Positions 11,115 through 22,768 of a stretch of DNA of 64,000 nucleotides are shown here, in pieces. The notes beneath the pieces were generated by a model that was given only the letters and a program-made list of their open reading frames with translations, made no database searches and was not told the DNA's origin. The stretch is from positions 1,503,695 to 1,567,694 of the forward strand of contig VZSE01011604.1 of assembly GCA_013398275.1 (NCBI GenBank), written 5' to 3'. Each line of letters begins with the position of its first letter. The first letter of the stretch is position 1. Both the position numbers and the translations under genes were made by a program. This stretch comes from Promerops cafer. Taxonomy: Eukaryota; Chordata; Aves; Passeriformes; Nectariniidae.

Positions 11115-13660
11115 GTGAGTAAGGCCTGTGGTTCTCAGCATCTTCTGGTACAAGATGTAAGGTGATTCCAGAGAGGGTGTATCCTATTCCTGTAAATTTT
11201 TGGCAATTGCTAGTTAAAAAAATAAGAGAAGTCTGGCTTAATTGAAGAGTTACGGGCCTGGAGCCAGGTGAAACCTTGAAATTAGGTCTCTCAGTTAAGT
11301 GTTTGTGTGTTATTGATGTGGGAAACACAAATGTAAAATCACGCATCTCAGCCCCATTTCACCTTTGTTACTACATAGTACTTCATGAATCTTGCCTTCC
11401 AGAAGGGACTTTTATGTGTTGGGGCAACTGAAAACACATTTAGGTATGTGACAAATAGCTTATATCTGGCTTTCTTGTTCCAACTTCTGTTTCTCTTGGG
11501 ATGCTCTGTTCTTCCCAGCTAAGAGGCAATATGTCACTGCATCCATGCATTAGACATTGTGACTTCTTCCTGGGAAGTGGAACTAATGCTGCTAGACTGT
11601 GTCTGTGAGGTTTTAGCTACCCCATAAAAATTGGTCATGTTGAATTTCATGGAGGGAAATGCACAGAGAAGAGCTCTGGGCTGGGGAGGGATGTTCTGCT
11701 GAGGTATCTGTACCTGTGATGCTTACCTCTTAGCCTTTGTACTGCGAGCAGTCAGCTTCAGCTTTGACTGAAACTTTTCCTAGATAAACGTCTCCTCCCC
11801 GCTGTTGCCCTTGGCACCTTGGAAAAATTACCACTGAACTTTCTAGGGAACAGATTAATAATTTTGTATGTCTTTTCTGCAGTTGCCTTCTTAGGCTGCA
11901 AGTCCCAAATTTCCTGCCTCAAATTTAAAGTGGAGATGATGTGGGTCAGGTCTGTGATGGCTGTGTGGTGTCCCAAAGAAAATGAGATAAATCCAGTGAG
12001 AATGACTAGTGCTCCAAAAGTACTAATAGTGTTAGAATGTGATACCCTGTGGTTGCAAGGGATTTGATGAAAACAGGAGCTCGTGAGTTGCTTGTTCCTA
12101 GTTAGCTCCAGTGAAAGAGCTAACAAATACCGCTGTGTTTCAAGAAAGTAAGAACAAAGACAGTTGTGCTGACAGAAGGTCTGATGTGGTTTGGGGTTTT
12201 TTTTGATTCCTGAGAAGCAGTAACAAAAACTCATGAGATAAGCGAGATGTGGTGCATGAAACAACAGCCAGTGTTGTGAAAATCAGTGTGAAGAATGTAA
12301 AGAGCTATAAGGGGAGATAGCCAGTATGGAGGCAGAAGTTTGAGTGGTCCCATTTGTATCTGGCATAGATAGATGGATGCCATTTGTATCTTATCATAGA
12401 GTGTTTACTCATAAAAACCTTCCTTAGTCATACCACTGTTGTCAGTTTCTGTCTTATAAATGCCTGTGGGCTCCTGAACTGATCCCTGATGGTGATGACA
12501 CTTGAGAGCAGTGCTTGAGTTCTTGAATCAAAGCTCAAGCATTTGCTGAGACTGTCTCTCTGATGAAGAGATAATTTATTTAATACACTGTATAATCATA
12601 TACAGTTCTAGTCCCCAGACACTACATCCATTATGATTTTGGGCATTAGCTTTTATCTTGTCAGTGCTGGACTGAGGGCTCATGGTTGCGCGTAGTTGAA
12701 TTGCCTCTCACTGTGTGCTTGTTTCTGCTCTGCCTTAATTACAGTGTCATGTGCCATGAAGGTGGTTCCTATGTTTTGACATAAAAGCAGGTCTTGCCAT
12801 TGTGTATTTAGCCCACACTTTGGGCACAGTGGGATCATGCGTGTAGTCACGTATATCACTGAGGCAGCTTATGCTTGGTGATATATCAATGCAGTCAACT
12901 TTGAGCACTTTTCCATACCCACCCTTAACTGGTATATGCAAAGGTATGCCAGTTTTACAAAACCATGCACCTGCTCTAAATCTCCTTCTCATACTTCTAA
13001 AATGTGACCTATCTTGCTTTTCCTATTTTCATGTTTATATTTCAATTTTCCTGCTTTCTCCTAGTTGTCTTCTTTGGCAAGATCTGTGAGAAACCGTGGT
13101 ATTTTAGACTTAGCCAAATTCAGTTTGTGTTAAAACTTCATGAAACTTGATCTTGTGAGAATTCCAGTATGAAAAAAACAACAGGTTGGCATCCAGAGCC
13201 ATGGATGTTTATCTAAACTGAACTTCTGATTTCTCTTGAGGTTTAGTAGTTCACTACTGAATCTGTTTCAGTCCAGTTAATTAGTTACAAAGCCCTAAGA
13301 CACAGACTTGGAATTAAAGAAAACAGAGCCTCAAGCCTCCACATAATTTGATGCAAGAAGAAACTTTTGTTAAACTAGGAAGTGCATTTACACCACTGTT
13401 TCTCTCTTTGAAACGCATACTGGTGTACAGATGAGCCAACAGTGCAGTCATTGATTCTGGATCCATGCCACACGTATTAATGTGACAGCCTAGTGTCCCC
13501 CTGTGATCTGTTCCCCCACCTTCTCTGACATTGGTTTCTCCTTTCAGAGGCATGGCAGCATTTTTTTCTTTTGTACTGGTGGTTTGATTCCATGTAATGT
13601 AGCTTGCAGGGAGTACAGAATGCCTAGTTTTGATAAGATATTCTGCTCTTCTGTTTTTAG
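11115..13660. other. Intronic DNA immediately upstream of the first GRB10 coding exon
   Basis: AT-rich sequence. The 11-base word CATTTGTATCT occurs at 12351-12361 and again at 12381-12391, a small local duplication. The final 20 bases are a good polypyrimidine tract and AG acceptor for the exon at 13661. A 168-aa minus-strand open frame at 11758-12264 has no recognisable domain and I do not call it. Confidence 0.6.
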
Positions 13661-13754
13661 GACAATGTAGATCAGACTTCAGCTCATGGTCGGCGGGATC
13701 TGGTGGAACCGGGTTTCCAAGAACCATCTAACCGCATCTCCCTGAACCACCAAG
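13661..13754 (+). CDS. GRB10: GRB10 coding exon A (N-terminal segment)
   Basis: An internal coding exon of 94 bases. It gives 31 codons beginning Asp-Asn-Val-Asp-Gln and ending Leu-Asn-His-Gln, plus one base that completes an Asp codon in the next exon. Acceptor CTGTTTTTAG and donor CAAG/GTAAGG are both consensus. In mammalian GRB10 the matching segment starts DKVEQ and ends NHQ directly before the acidic DDVDLE block, and the same join occurs here. The bird segment is two codons longer and diverged in the middle, as expected for a disordered N-terminal tail. The exon enters in phase 0 with an in-frame TAG just upstream, so it must be spliced to an earlier coding or leader exon, which I could not locate. 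GRB10 is a cytoplasmic adaptor that binds activated insulin and IGF1 receptors and dampens their signalling; this segment has no catalytic or folded domain. Confidence 0.93.
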
Positions 13755-14442
13755 GTAAGGAATACTGCATGGAAATCCAGGCTTCTCAGGCAAGGGCAGA
13801 CATGGTTTTGCCTCCATGTTGCTGTTTCTCCTCACTGGGGGAAAAAAAAATGTTCTGGATGGTTGGAGAAGGAGAGTTGAAGAAACCGGTTTTTGTCACA
13901 ACTGTCCTTTGAGTGCTGAGTGAAGGTGACAAAGGACTTGCATGGATCTCAAACCTTGTAGCCCAAGATAGGATTATTAGGTGATAGGGAAATTCTCCTA
14001 CTTTTATGAGTGGGGAGGAGGGAAGTACTGACATTAAGTTCAACATTTGTAATGTTAAGGTTGCATTTAAAAAAAAATCTTCGACTGCCATAAGATGGGC
14101 TCTGGCTCAATGTCTGCAGTAGGAGAAGAAAAAACCCCAACATGTTTACTTGCTTTCTATGACAGAAATCAGCTCATTTGTGAAAAGATAGCTCTGAACT
14201 AGATGTTGTAATGTAGGTGTGATAGTTTCGCTTCTGTAATTCAACAGGACCATTCATAAAAAGCTAAAACAAATCTTAAAATTCTGTCTTCACTGATCTC
14301 TGTCTGTTCAGAGACCTAAAAGACAATAGTTACTATTATTACAGAGACTGTTCAGCTCAGCTTTATTGTTTTAGGTTTGAAATAATTGATAATAGTGTTC
14401 TTTTGAGCAGTGAACCCTCTTACCCTCAGGCTTCCTGATGGT

Positions 14443-14877
14443 TTAATTTGAAACCAAGTCCTTGAAGGTCATCTTCAAATGTTGTTTCATCAGTGCAACA
14501 ACTAATAGTAATGCAGACAGAACCAAGACTATTGAAACAAAAAAGATTACAAGCATATTACTTAAAATATTTGCCAAACATGACATGCGTAACTTGTCCT
14601 TTAAAAATTCAGCTTTTTTTAATTTTTCAAGGGCAGCAAGACTCAAATTTCGTGATTTGTAGATTATCAAGACAATTAAAGTTGCACAAACAAGTCCCAG
14701 AGTGTAATGAGGATTGTATTTTAACTTGTTCCCCTTTCCATGCTCCAAGTGTTCTGGTGCTTTTAAAGCTTTGCTTTCAATTGAAAAGAGAAGGCAACAG
14801 GTTGCAATGTAATCCAGTCTAAAACTTACAGTAGCAGAGGCAGTGTGTAGTGGCATGTTTGCATGCATAGAACACAT
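14443..14877 (-). CDS. Unrecognised small ORF with two hydrophobic segments (uncertain)
   Basis: A 144-codon open frame antisense to GRB10, inside its intron. I do not recognise it. Residues 57-73 and 104-130 are strongly hydrophobic and would span a membrane. They are joined by a basic, charged loop starting YKSR (residues 73-76) and rich in Lys and Leu. A hydrophobic pair around a K-S-R loop is loosely like the CD225/dispanin (IFITM-type) layout, but the loop is longer and the signature residues do not line up well, so this is only a resemblance. An AATAAA on the same strand lies about 75 bases past the stop (14362-14367). The first 35-40 codons look less protein-like, and there is no promoter or clear upstream exon. 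The opposite strand is also open (14493-14822), so this may be a stop-poor stretch by chance. Confidence 0.2.
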   Translation of the reverse strand: MCSMHANMPLHTASATVSFRLDYIATCCLLFSIESKALKAPEHLEHGKGNKLKYNPHYTLGLVCATLIVLIIYKSRNLSLAALEKLKKAEFLKDKLRMSCLANILSNMLVIFFVSIVLVLSALLLVVALMKQHLKMTFKDLVSN

Positions 14878-17800
14878 TTTACAACTTCAATTTTTCATGT
14901 GTTTTAGAATTAATAATATTTGTTATATTATTTTCACCTATGTTAGGAAACCTATGTGGAAAATCATGTGACTTCTGAAGCTATTTGTAAATATCCCCCT
15001 TTAATTAAGGGATTTTGGTGGGGGAACACATCCTGTGTGGTCTGCTGCTTTTGAAGTCTGAACATTTATAGAAGAAATAGGTAATACTGTGTTTAGATGG
15101 CGGAATGCCAGCTTTGCGGCCTGACATTTTCCCACTTCCTTTTCAGATCCTTCTTTTCCTCTATCAGTATTGTTGTACTGCAAAAGGATCCATACCACGT
15201 CACCTGACATGGCTCTTTATCAGCCACTTTGAGGCAAATGTCCAAATTAATTTAGGAAACACTTGTCTTTAAAGAAAGCGGTTTGCATAGGGGCAAACTG
15301 GCAGTTCAATGCTTGTTTCTCAAGCAAGATCCATTTAATTTTTTTACCCAGTACTTTTTGAAGTAAAGATTGCTTATGCATCCACAATTTGTTTGGGATT
15401 TTTCTTCTATGTCAGCTGACTGATGGAAATCAAATCCACTGTTTCTGAAGTCTTTCTAATTTTGTTGCTGCAGTAAGTACATAGTACAGTATCGATCTTG
15501 ATGCTGTTATGTTAGTGGTCTGGCTTAAGAACTGAAACCTAAATGCTCAAAGGTGGCCTTTAATGCTGAGCTGGGCTGTAGGAGTTCTGCCTTTTAGCAG
15601 TGCTGGAGGGGAAGCAAGGTACAGCTGCTTTGGTACCCTCTTGGAACCGGAAGTGGCCGTAAGCGTGATATTACCTCATGTCTTGAGTGTTTGCTCTGTC
15701 CAGTGGGAGCATCTACGCTCTTTTCATAGCATATGAAATAAATATTCTTGTCCAAGAACTTGAATGTACAAGTATTTTTAGAGCTGGCATATATTCTAGA
15801 ATTCCAGATTAATGAATAGAACATAGAAAGATACGACATGAAGAGCTTCAGCTCAGGGAGTTGTGACATGGTCTGAACTAGCTCCCATACAGTCATATTA
15901 GTCACGTGGTAAATAGGAAGATTAGATTATTAACATGAAATGGATTTTTATGTTCTGTGGCCACTATTTGCTTTGGTTTTTCTTACACTAAAGTTTGTTA
16001 TCCATTACTTTCTATTAAAGCCTTGCTGGCACTGACACTGGTTTAAAGCTTAAAAGAGTAAACCTCTATCCAGAAGCAGCTTGCAGAACCTCTGCAAATT
16101 AATGTTTGGTGATACGCCTTGATTATGTTGATGATAAAGATGTTTGCAACAGACTATGGCAATTTTTTGCTTGCAGTTATATGCAACATTACTTGCTGAC
16201 TTAAGCACATGCCTAAAAGCTTTCTGTGATTGGCATGAGCAGAAATTGTGAAAGCGTTGGAATTGGCTAAAATAATTCCTGTGTTAGGTGTTCTCTGCCT
16301 TTTTCTCTTTAGTGTATTGTGTGTTAAACGCTGCAGCTGAACTTTGAGCAGCCATAGTTGTTACCTTGTTTTATGTGTGCACTTGCAATTCACACCTGAC
16401 CACATTGCTCCATGAGCGCAGCAGATTTGCCAGTTTCTGTTGAACATTAACTTGTGGTCCTTTGCTTTTCACTGGGAGAGCTTTTGGTACAAGCACCTGC
16501 AATTCTGAACCAAGACTGATTTCCACAAGCCTATAAAAATGGTGATTAGCTTCTTCCCAGGCATCTGAATCCCTTTAGCACAAACTGGAAAAAGAGCATT
16601 CAAGTGGAGACTGAGATAGCCCTGCCAACTGTCCCCGCGTGAATAAGCCCTTTCTTGTGAAGGGTATTTCAAGTACGTGTTTCCTGCTGAATCACTGTTT
16701 TTACACAAGCAGATGCTTTATAACTCTTCAGCTTCTTCTTTCAAAAGAATATCTTGTAAAGACTGGGGAGCAGAAGATAGTTCTGTAAAGTGAGGAGTCT
16801 TTAGAATAGAAAGGTTTCATGTGAAACTAATGTGCAAAATAGAGTGTGGATGGAATAGTATTTTTTCCTAGAAATAGTTTAATAGCTGCTTTTGTGTAGG
16901 TATGCTAATAAACTTGCTTACTTTAACAATTAGTATTTTATATCTAAGCCGTTATTTAGTTTATCTCTTTTCAATGATTCTGCTAATTGGGCAAGTTTTC
17001 TGAAGGTACTAAATGCAAAGAATGTGAACTATGATGTCTTTCCGATATTCCCCATAGGATACTTCGTAAATCAAATGTAGTAGGAAAGAACAAGCTGTCT
17101 TACTGAGCAATACTGGTATCCACTAATGTAAAGGAATAGACATGCTTCAGATACCTATTAAAAGTTAGAGAAAGTTAAGAACAGCCAGCCAGGATTTGGC
17201 ATTTAATAACCAGCAAGCCTAAGTATTTCTGGAATAGTCCTTCTAGAAGCTGTAGTAAAGCCTCTAGGTTTGAAGAAGAAAAATGTGTCTAAATTATGTG
17301 GCTTTTCAGAAGAGTAAAAGGTAGGAGGTGAACATACAAGCAAAACAATTATTTATCATCTTCAAAAACACCAAGAGGAAGTGAGAGCATGCTTAGGAGG
17401 CAATGACAGGTATTGTTCTTTTCAAAATATTTTCCTTCTCACTTTGCAGAAGATTCAGCAGTCACAAATGTTTAAAATTTTGCAATGACAAGTTTTCTGC
17501 AGTGTGTAGCCAACAGTACTTGTACTCTGTCCAGTAGTGAGAGGCAGAGCTGGGGACCCACGGCAGTGATTTTACTTTCAACCCTTCGATTCACACAAGG
17601 ATGCCATTTAGAGGCCTTCCATAGAAGTGATAGGCTCCCACATTTGTTCTCCCTTGTCCCTTCCCAAAGGGTGCTGATGGTTCTCCTCTCTCCCTCAAGT
17701 ACCCTGGCAGTGCAGCCTCTGTTCCTCTTGGCTGCTCTGTGCTGCTGCTGTGTGATACCACCAAATTTAACCTTGAATGTGTCTCAGTATCAAGACAAAG

Positions 17801-20800
17801 CTATCATATAGATTTTCCTTTGCTACTGTGGAAGAACTTTGCTATATGAATTGTGATGGCAAAATGCACTATGCTACAGAAAACTCTAAGCCCAACAGAA
17901 TTTGTTGGCTCTTGGACTTCAGGGGGTTTAACCTGCCCACCATGCCACTACTGTTTCTCTTCTTGCTCAGTACTTCTGGGATTTTCTTTGTAGATGCATA
18001 TTTGGAGCTCATTTTTTCTGTTTGTTCTGCAGGCAGCAAATACTGCCAACTCCAGTCCCAGATGTGAAGTTTATGGGCAGTGCTTTTTATTGGTACTTGA
18101 CATGTACTTTTTGAGATTGCGTAGCCACTTCTTACTCAGAATTTTAAAGCCAGGCATAAATAAGGTACATTCTGTCACCTTGCCTTTTAGTGGAAGTATT
18201 AGACATACAGTGCTGGCACTTTCTGTATGTATGTACTTGTGGGATCATTGTCAGTTTCTGTACAAATGTGTTTTGCCATGGGTCTGTGAGGAAAGATTTA
18301 TCTTCCTTTTATTAGTGCATTCACATGAAGTCTTCCTTTCCCAAGGTGCTCTCAGCTCTTGTTGGACGTGATGCTTTTTATCACTGCAGTTTGCAGACAG
18401 AGCTGAGCTGAACCTTATGGTACCACTGTCTCCCCAGCCAGGTGGCTCCAGCAGCAGAAAGGAAATGGTGATAAGGTTGTTTTAGCCAACAGCTGTCCTT
18501 TCTCAACAGCCTTTGGTCTTTCTTGATTGGTGATGGCAGGAAATCTGGCCTGTAGTGAGATGATGAATCTCCTTTGGTTGCGGATTGGGTGGGCATTAGA
18601 TTTCCTGCCTGTATGTACAGACCACTTGGCTCCCAGTGAAACCGGAGGGATCCAGGGCATCTGTCAAAACTTGCATCATACTACAGTCGACTCTTGAGGT
18701 GGATGTACGCTGTACCTTGCTGCCCTCTACCTTGCTGGCTAGTCACTAATACATTAATTTTTATAGAGACAGTAAATGTCAGCGTGGTGGAAACTTCCCT
18801 TCTAGCACACTGGAACAGTCCTGTGTCCAAGAAATACAAGCCCATGTAAATACAGGCAGACTTTTGAATGAGCACGGGTATAGGTGAACTATTACAATGC
18901 CTAAGATTTAGCCTAGAGAAATAATACTGTGTAGCACTCTTTTTCTTCACCACTGTTGTTATTACTTGCTTTTAATATATTTTCTTCTGTATTTGCCTCA
19001 GGATAGACATGGGAGGTTGAGGCAATGTTGTTATTCAATCTGTAGCTAAGGAGGGATGTGTTTAGTAACAGTGGTGCTGCTTCTGAAGTGCTTCAGTTGT
19101 GGGATCTGACTGGGATGAGTTGGTTATGTGGTGTGTCAGAACTAGCCAATGTTTTTTGCAGAATCCAGCTGGTACTGAATTGAAAGTAGAATGAAAAACA
19201 AACATTGTTTGTATTTCGGAGACAATACTGCCAGACATTCATGAATTCTTGTGCTTTGTATAAATGTTGTTGTCATTGTCCAGCCTTAGAAAAAAACCAC
19301 CATTAGTGCCAAAATGATTTACACTGACTAATCTTACGCAGAGAGCGGAGGCCCTGCTTCCTGCCTAGCTCATTACAGTACCTTTGTCTCCTTTTGGAGA
19401 ATGCTTCCATTTATATTTGGTGATGAATCTTGTTAGCACGGCTACTAGGAGGGCACCCATAATAGCTGTGTAGAAGTTTAACTTCCCTCATTAGATTAGT
19501 TTCCAAACCCTTAGGCTGATAGAACTCTGAAAAAAAATTATGAAAAGAGAAGACAGTAGGTTGGTATTTAGTACAGATTGTTTTAGAGATCTGCAGCAAG
19601 CTACAGGAGACAGATGAACTGAACTGATCAAGTTTAGCTGGAAGACTCTGTACATAATGTAATGAAGATTGAATGAAAACAGTGAAATGAGAAGAAACAG
19701 ACCAAAAATTATTTAAACTGTGGCATATTCAAAGAAAATAATTGCTAGGTAACGGATAGATTTTGATTCATTTTTATTGTATTTTTAAATTTTATTTTTT
19801 ATTTTATTTTTTATGTATCAACTTTTTAGTATCAGCTTGCAAATCATCAGTTTTGGACATATTTAAAATTAATTGTGTTCCTCTGAAGCCACATGATATG
19901 AATAAAAACCCATTGTAATATCTCACAGATGACAAGCATGGTATTTTAAGCCTGTTTATAATCTCAGGATTCAGTGTATCAATCTGTTGAATTTCTCTGA
20001 CAAGGTAGGATTCAGTGCAGGGAAGGAGCCGACTGTCTTTTTTGTGTAGGGTTTGCCTTGGGTCCTTTGTTCATTGGAAGGTTTACAAGGTGAGGTGTAG
20101 AAAAAATAAAGAATTTTAAGTAAGCCTAAAGCAAGGAGTACTACAATATTAAAAAGTAATTTTAAGCCTTTTTTTTTTTTGTGGCCTATAGAAGAATGGT
20201 AAAGTTATTACCAGGTTTGCAATGACCTTCTTGCTGTGCTGGAGGGGGAAGATGGTTGCAGAGCAGTTGCATTGGAAGAGCAAGTGGAGCTGGACTGGGA
20301 AATTGGGTTCCTTGCTCAAGATAGACCGTGATGCACCATACTCATCCCTCAGGGACTGAAGCTGTATGGGTATCTGAAATAGTGGTTTGGGATTTTTCTT
20401 AATACTGCAGATAGGTGTTCCTCCACCTTCTCTTTCAAGATTTGTATTTGCAGTTACCATGGCACAGAGGGGAGTAAATTCACAAAGCGTGAATTCAGAG
20501 TAATTGGAAGCTCCTTTCTTGTTATTGTTAAATTCTTGTCTAAGGCTTTGGGAGGGGAAGGTGTAAATTGGACATCTGGGTGATGAGCTTCTCTTGCTTC
20601 TTTATAGATCCCTCTCAGAAAAGAGGGCATTTACTTCCCTCACCCCTTATATGTTACCTCCTTGAAAACAAGTCAGCTTAGTACTAGCGTAAGTGTACAG
20701 CGGTGACTCTTCAAGAAACTCACCACAAATCAAATAGGGAGAGACATTGTAAAATCAAATGTCCTTTTTAATTCACTTTTGTCTTTAATATTAAAATATA

Positions 20801-21052
20801 TGCGTTTCCTGCTGCCACTGAAGACGAGCAAATCAACTGTTCTTTTTTGCATCCTTTGGCTGGGTAATGCAAGAGGCAGCATGGGATGCCCTCTCTCTTT
20901 GTTGGTGTGCACTCAGGGGCATCTGGAAAACTTCCTCCCTGTGTTGCAGCTATTGGGCAATGACGGCTCAGGGGTGCAGCACAATTTGGGGGCTCTCGGT
21001 GAGGGGCTGGGGTGCCAGGCAGTGAGTACCTAAACACACTGGTCTGTTGGGA

Positions 21053-21240
21053 GCGTCTGCTCCGTTCGCAGGACGCCGACGTTCACTTTGTGTATTTGTT
21101 CACTTTTGGCAGCTCCCCGGCCGTGTGCCGGCTCCGTGAGGCGATGCCACCGGCGGCACACACACTTTCTGTGCCACTGCCACCACTCCAGTGGTGTTGG
21201 GTCGCCTGGCCCCTCGCTGAGCTGGCACCTGTGTGCGGGC
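21053..21240. promoter_or_regulatory. CpG-rich patch in the GRB10 intron
   Basis: I count roughly 16 CpG dinucleotides in under 200 bases, for example ACGCCGACGTT and CCGGCCGTGTGCCGGC, in an intron otherwise poor in CpG. It could be an unmethylated intragenic CpG island, an alternative promoter or an enhancer. I see no TATA box or strong exon. Overlapping open frames on both strands (21012-21473 plus, 21030-21401 minus) are best explained by the GC-rich, stop-poor composition. Confidence 0.45.
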
Positions 21241-22731
21241 AGCCTGCTGCCACAGCCTGGCTGGGGACTCCTGGGGAGGGAGAGCACCTTGAATGGGCTG
21301 AGAGAGGGCTCCTGGAGCGAAGCAGCCTGCAAGCCCTTCATGGGGATGATGTTGTTCCAGGCATTCCGTTTCTCAGGCTTGAGCTCATGGGTCTGACACA
21401 ACTCTTTGAAAAGGTGTGCCTGGGGAAATTCAGATATCCAAGGGAAACCAGTGGTTCAGTATCCACCTCGTGATGAGGTGTTTCTCCCAGGTATCAGAGC
21501 TGAGCTCATTTCTTGTATTTATCTCACGTCTTTCATGAGGGGAAAAAGTTTTTTGTCGTACGGGTGGTGCACTTCCTCCTCTGTAAGTATATTTGCTTAG
21601 CAAAATGCACCATTCCATTGCTAAAGCAGTCAAATGTGATAGATTTCACTATTTTTAAATCATTTTATATAGTTATACTGCCCATCAGGTATTAGGGCAC
21701 TTCTCGTCTCAGGTCTTCCTCTGCCTCCTGGGCAGCTTATTTCTTCCATTTGAGTTAATGGTCCAAAATTCAGCTTAGTTATCTAAAATATCCTTTTCTA
21801 ATTTAATCAATGAAAGTTAACTGTAAAATCATGGGATGAGCTCTTATGTTCCCTGGCATAACTGAATTGCCTTCATGTTTTCTTTTGTAATCTGCCTAAA
21901 TTTCTACTATCAACATGTTAGAGGAAAAGGATGGAAATTAATAGTATCAACACAGGCTCTTTTGATAGCTTCTGGATGACATTTTTAACGCGGCTGAGTT
22001 GAATTCTTGCTTGTGCTACTACATCCTCTTCCTTCACGTTCTTGGATTTTGCATATTCCCTCTCAGGGGGAATGTTTTAAGTGTATTTAGCTTTATGTAA
22101 GAAGCTTTTGAACCTTTCAGTGAAGGTGCTATAGCCAAATGTCAAAACATGGCTGTGGGCACTTAAAATAGTCTCAGTACTAATGAGCTTTCCAGCTAAG
22201 AGAGTTGATTTATTATGTAGCCTGGCTTTTAATCATGCCATAACAATGACAGTTGTTCAGTAAACCAGTGTCTCTGCAACATCAGAATATTAACTTTGAA
22301 TTCTGACACCTTAACCAAAATCAAATTCTAAGTTTCAAAGGCTATTTGATATATAAAGGGGAAGGATATATTTAGAGGTGAAAACAATCCTACTCACTGC
22401 AGCTATATTGTTATATATTTTGAAAATAATCTTTTAAGATGTATCTCTAATTTTTGAGATAAAAGTACAATGTCAGTATGCAAGGTCAGCTTTAATGGAG
22501 AGACTTTCAGTATCTGGTTACATGGAAAGCTCTAGGGCTTTAATCTGGTTTCATGACTCTGTGTTCAAGTCTGAAATAAATCTATTCTGCTTATTCAGAC
22601 TTTTAGGAGTATCATCTGTCAGAAACTGATTGCCATTTATCTGCAGCACATGGAATGTTTGAAATCACTGTGACTGTTGAGGGGAGGCTATTTTATTTTA
22701 TGAATCTCTGCTTTGGTAAAAGCAGACAGAT

Positions 22732-22768
22732 TTCTCTTGAGAGAAATTTCGGATTTCTCTCAAGAGAA
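22732..22768. repeat. Perfect inverted repeat (16-bp arms, 5-base loop)
   Basis: TTCTCTTGAGAGAAAT at 22732-22747 is followed by the loop TTCGG and then the exact reverse complement at 22753-22768. All 16 pairs match, and the next outward pair does not. In RNA this would form a stable hairpin with a UUCGG loop. The stem is too short for an ordinary microRNA precursor and is not followed by a T run. Confidence 0.9.

Noticed and set aside
11758..12264. 168-codon minus-strand open frame
   Set aside because: No recognisable family, no clear splice or promoter signals, and a competing frame is open on the opposite strand.
21012..21473. 153-codon plus-strand and 123-codon minus-strand frames over the CpG patch
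   Set aside because: Both strands are open at once, as expected from GC-rich composition, and neither has a known motif.
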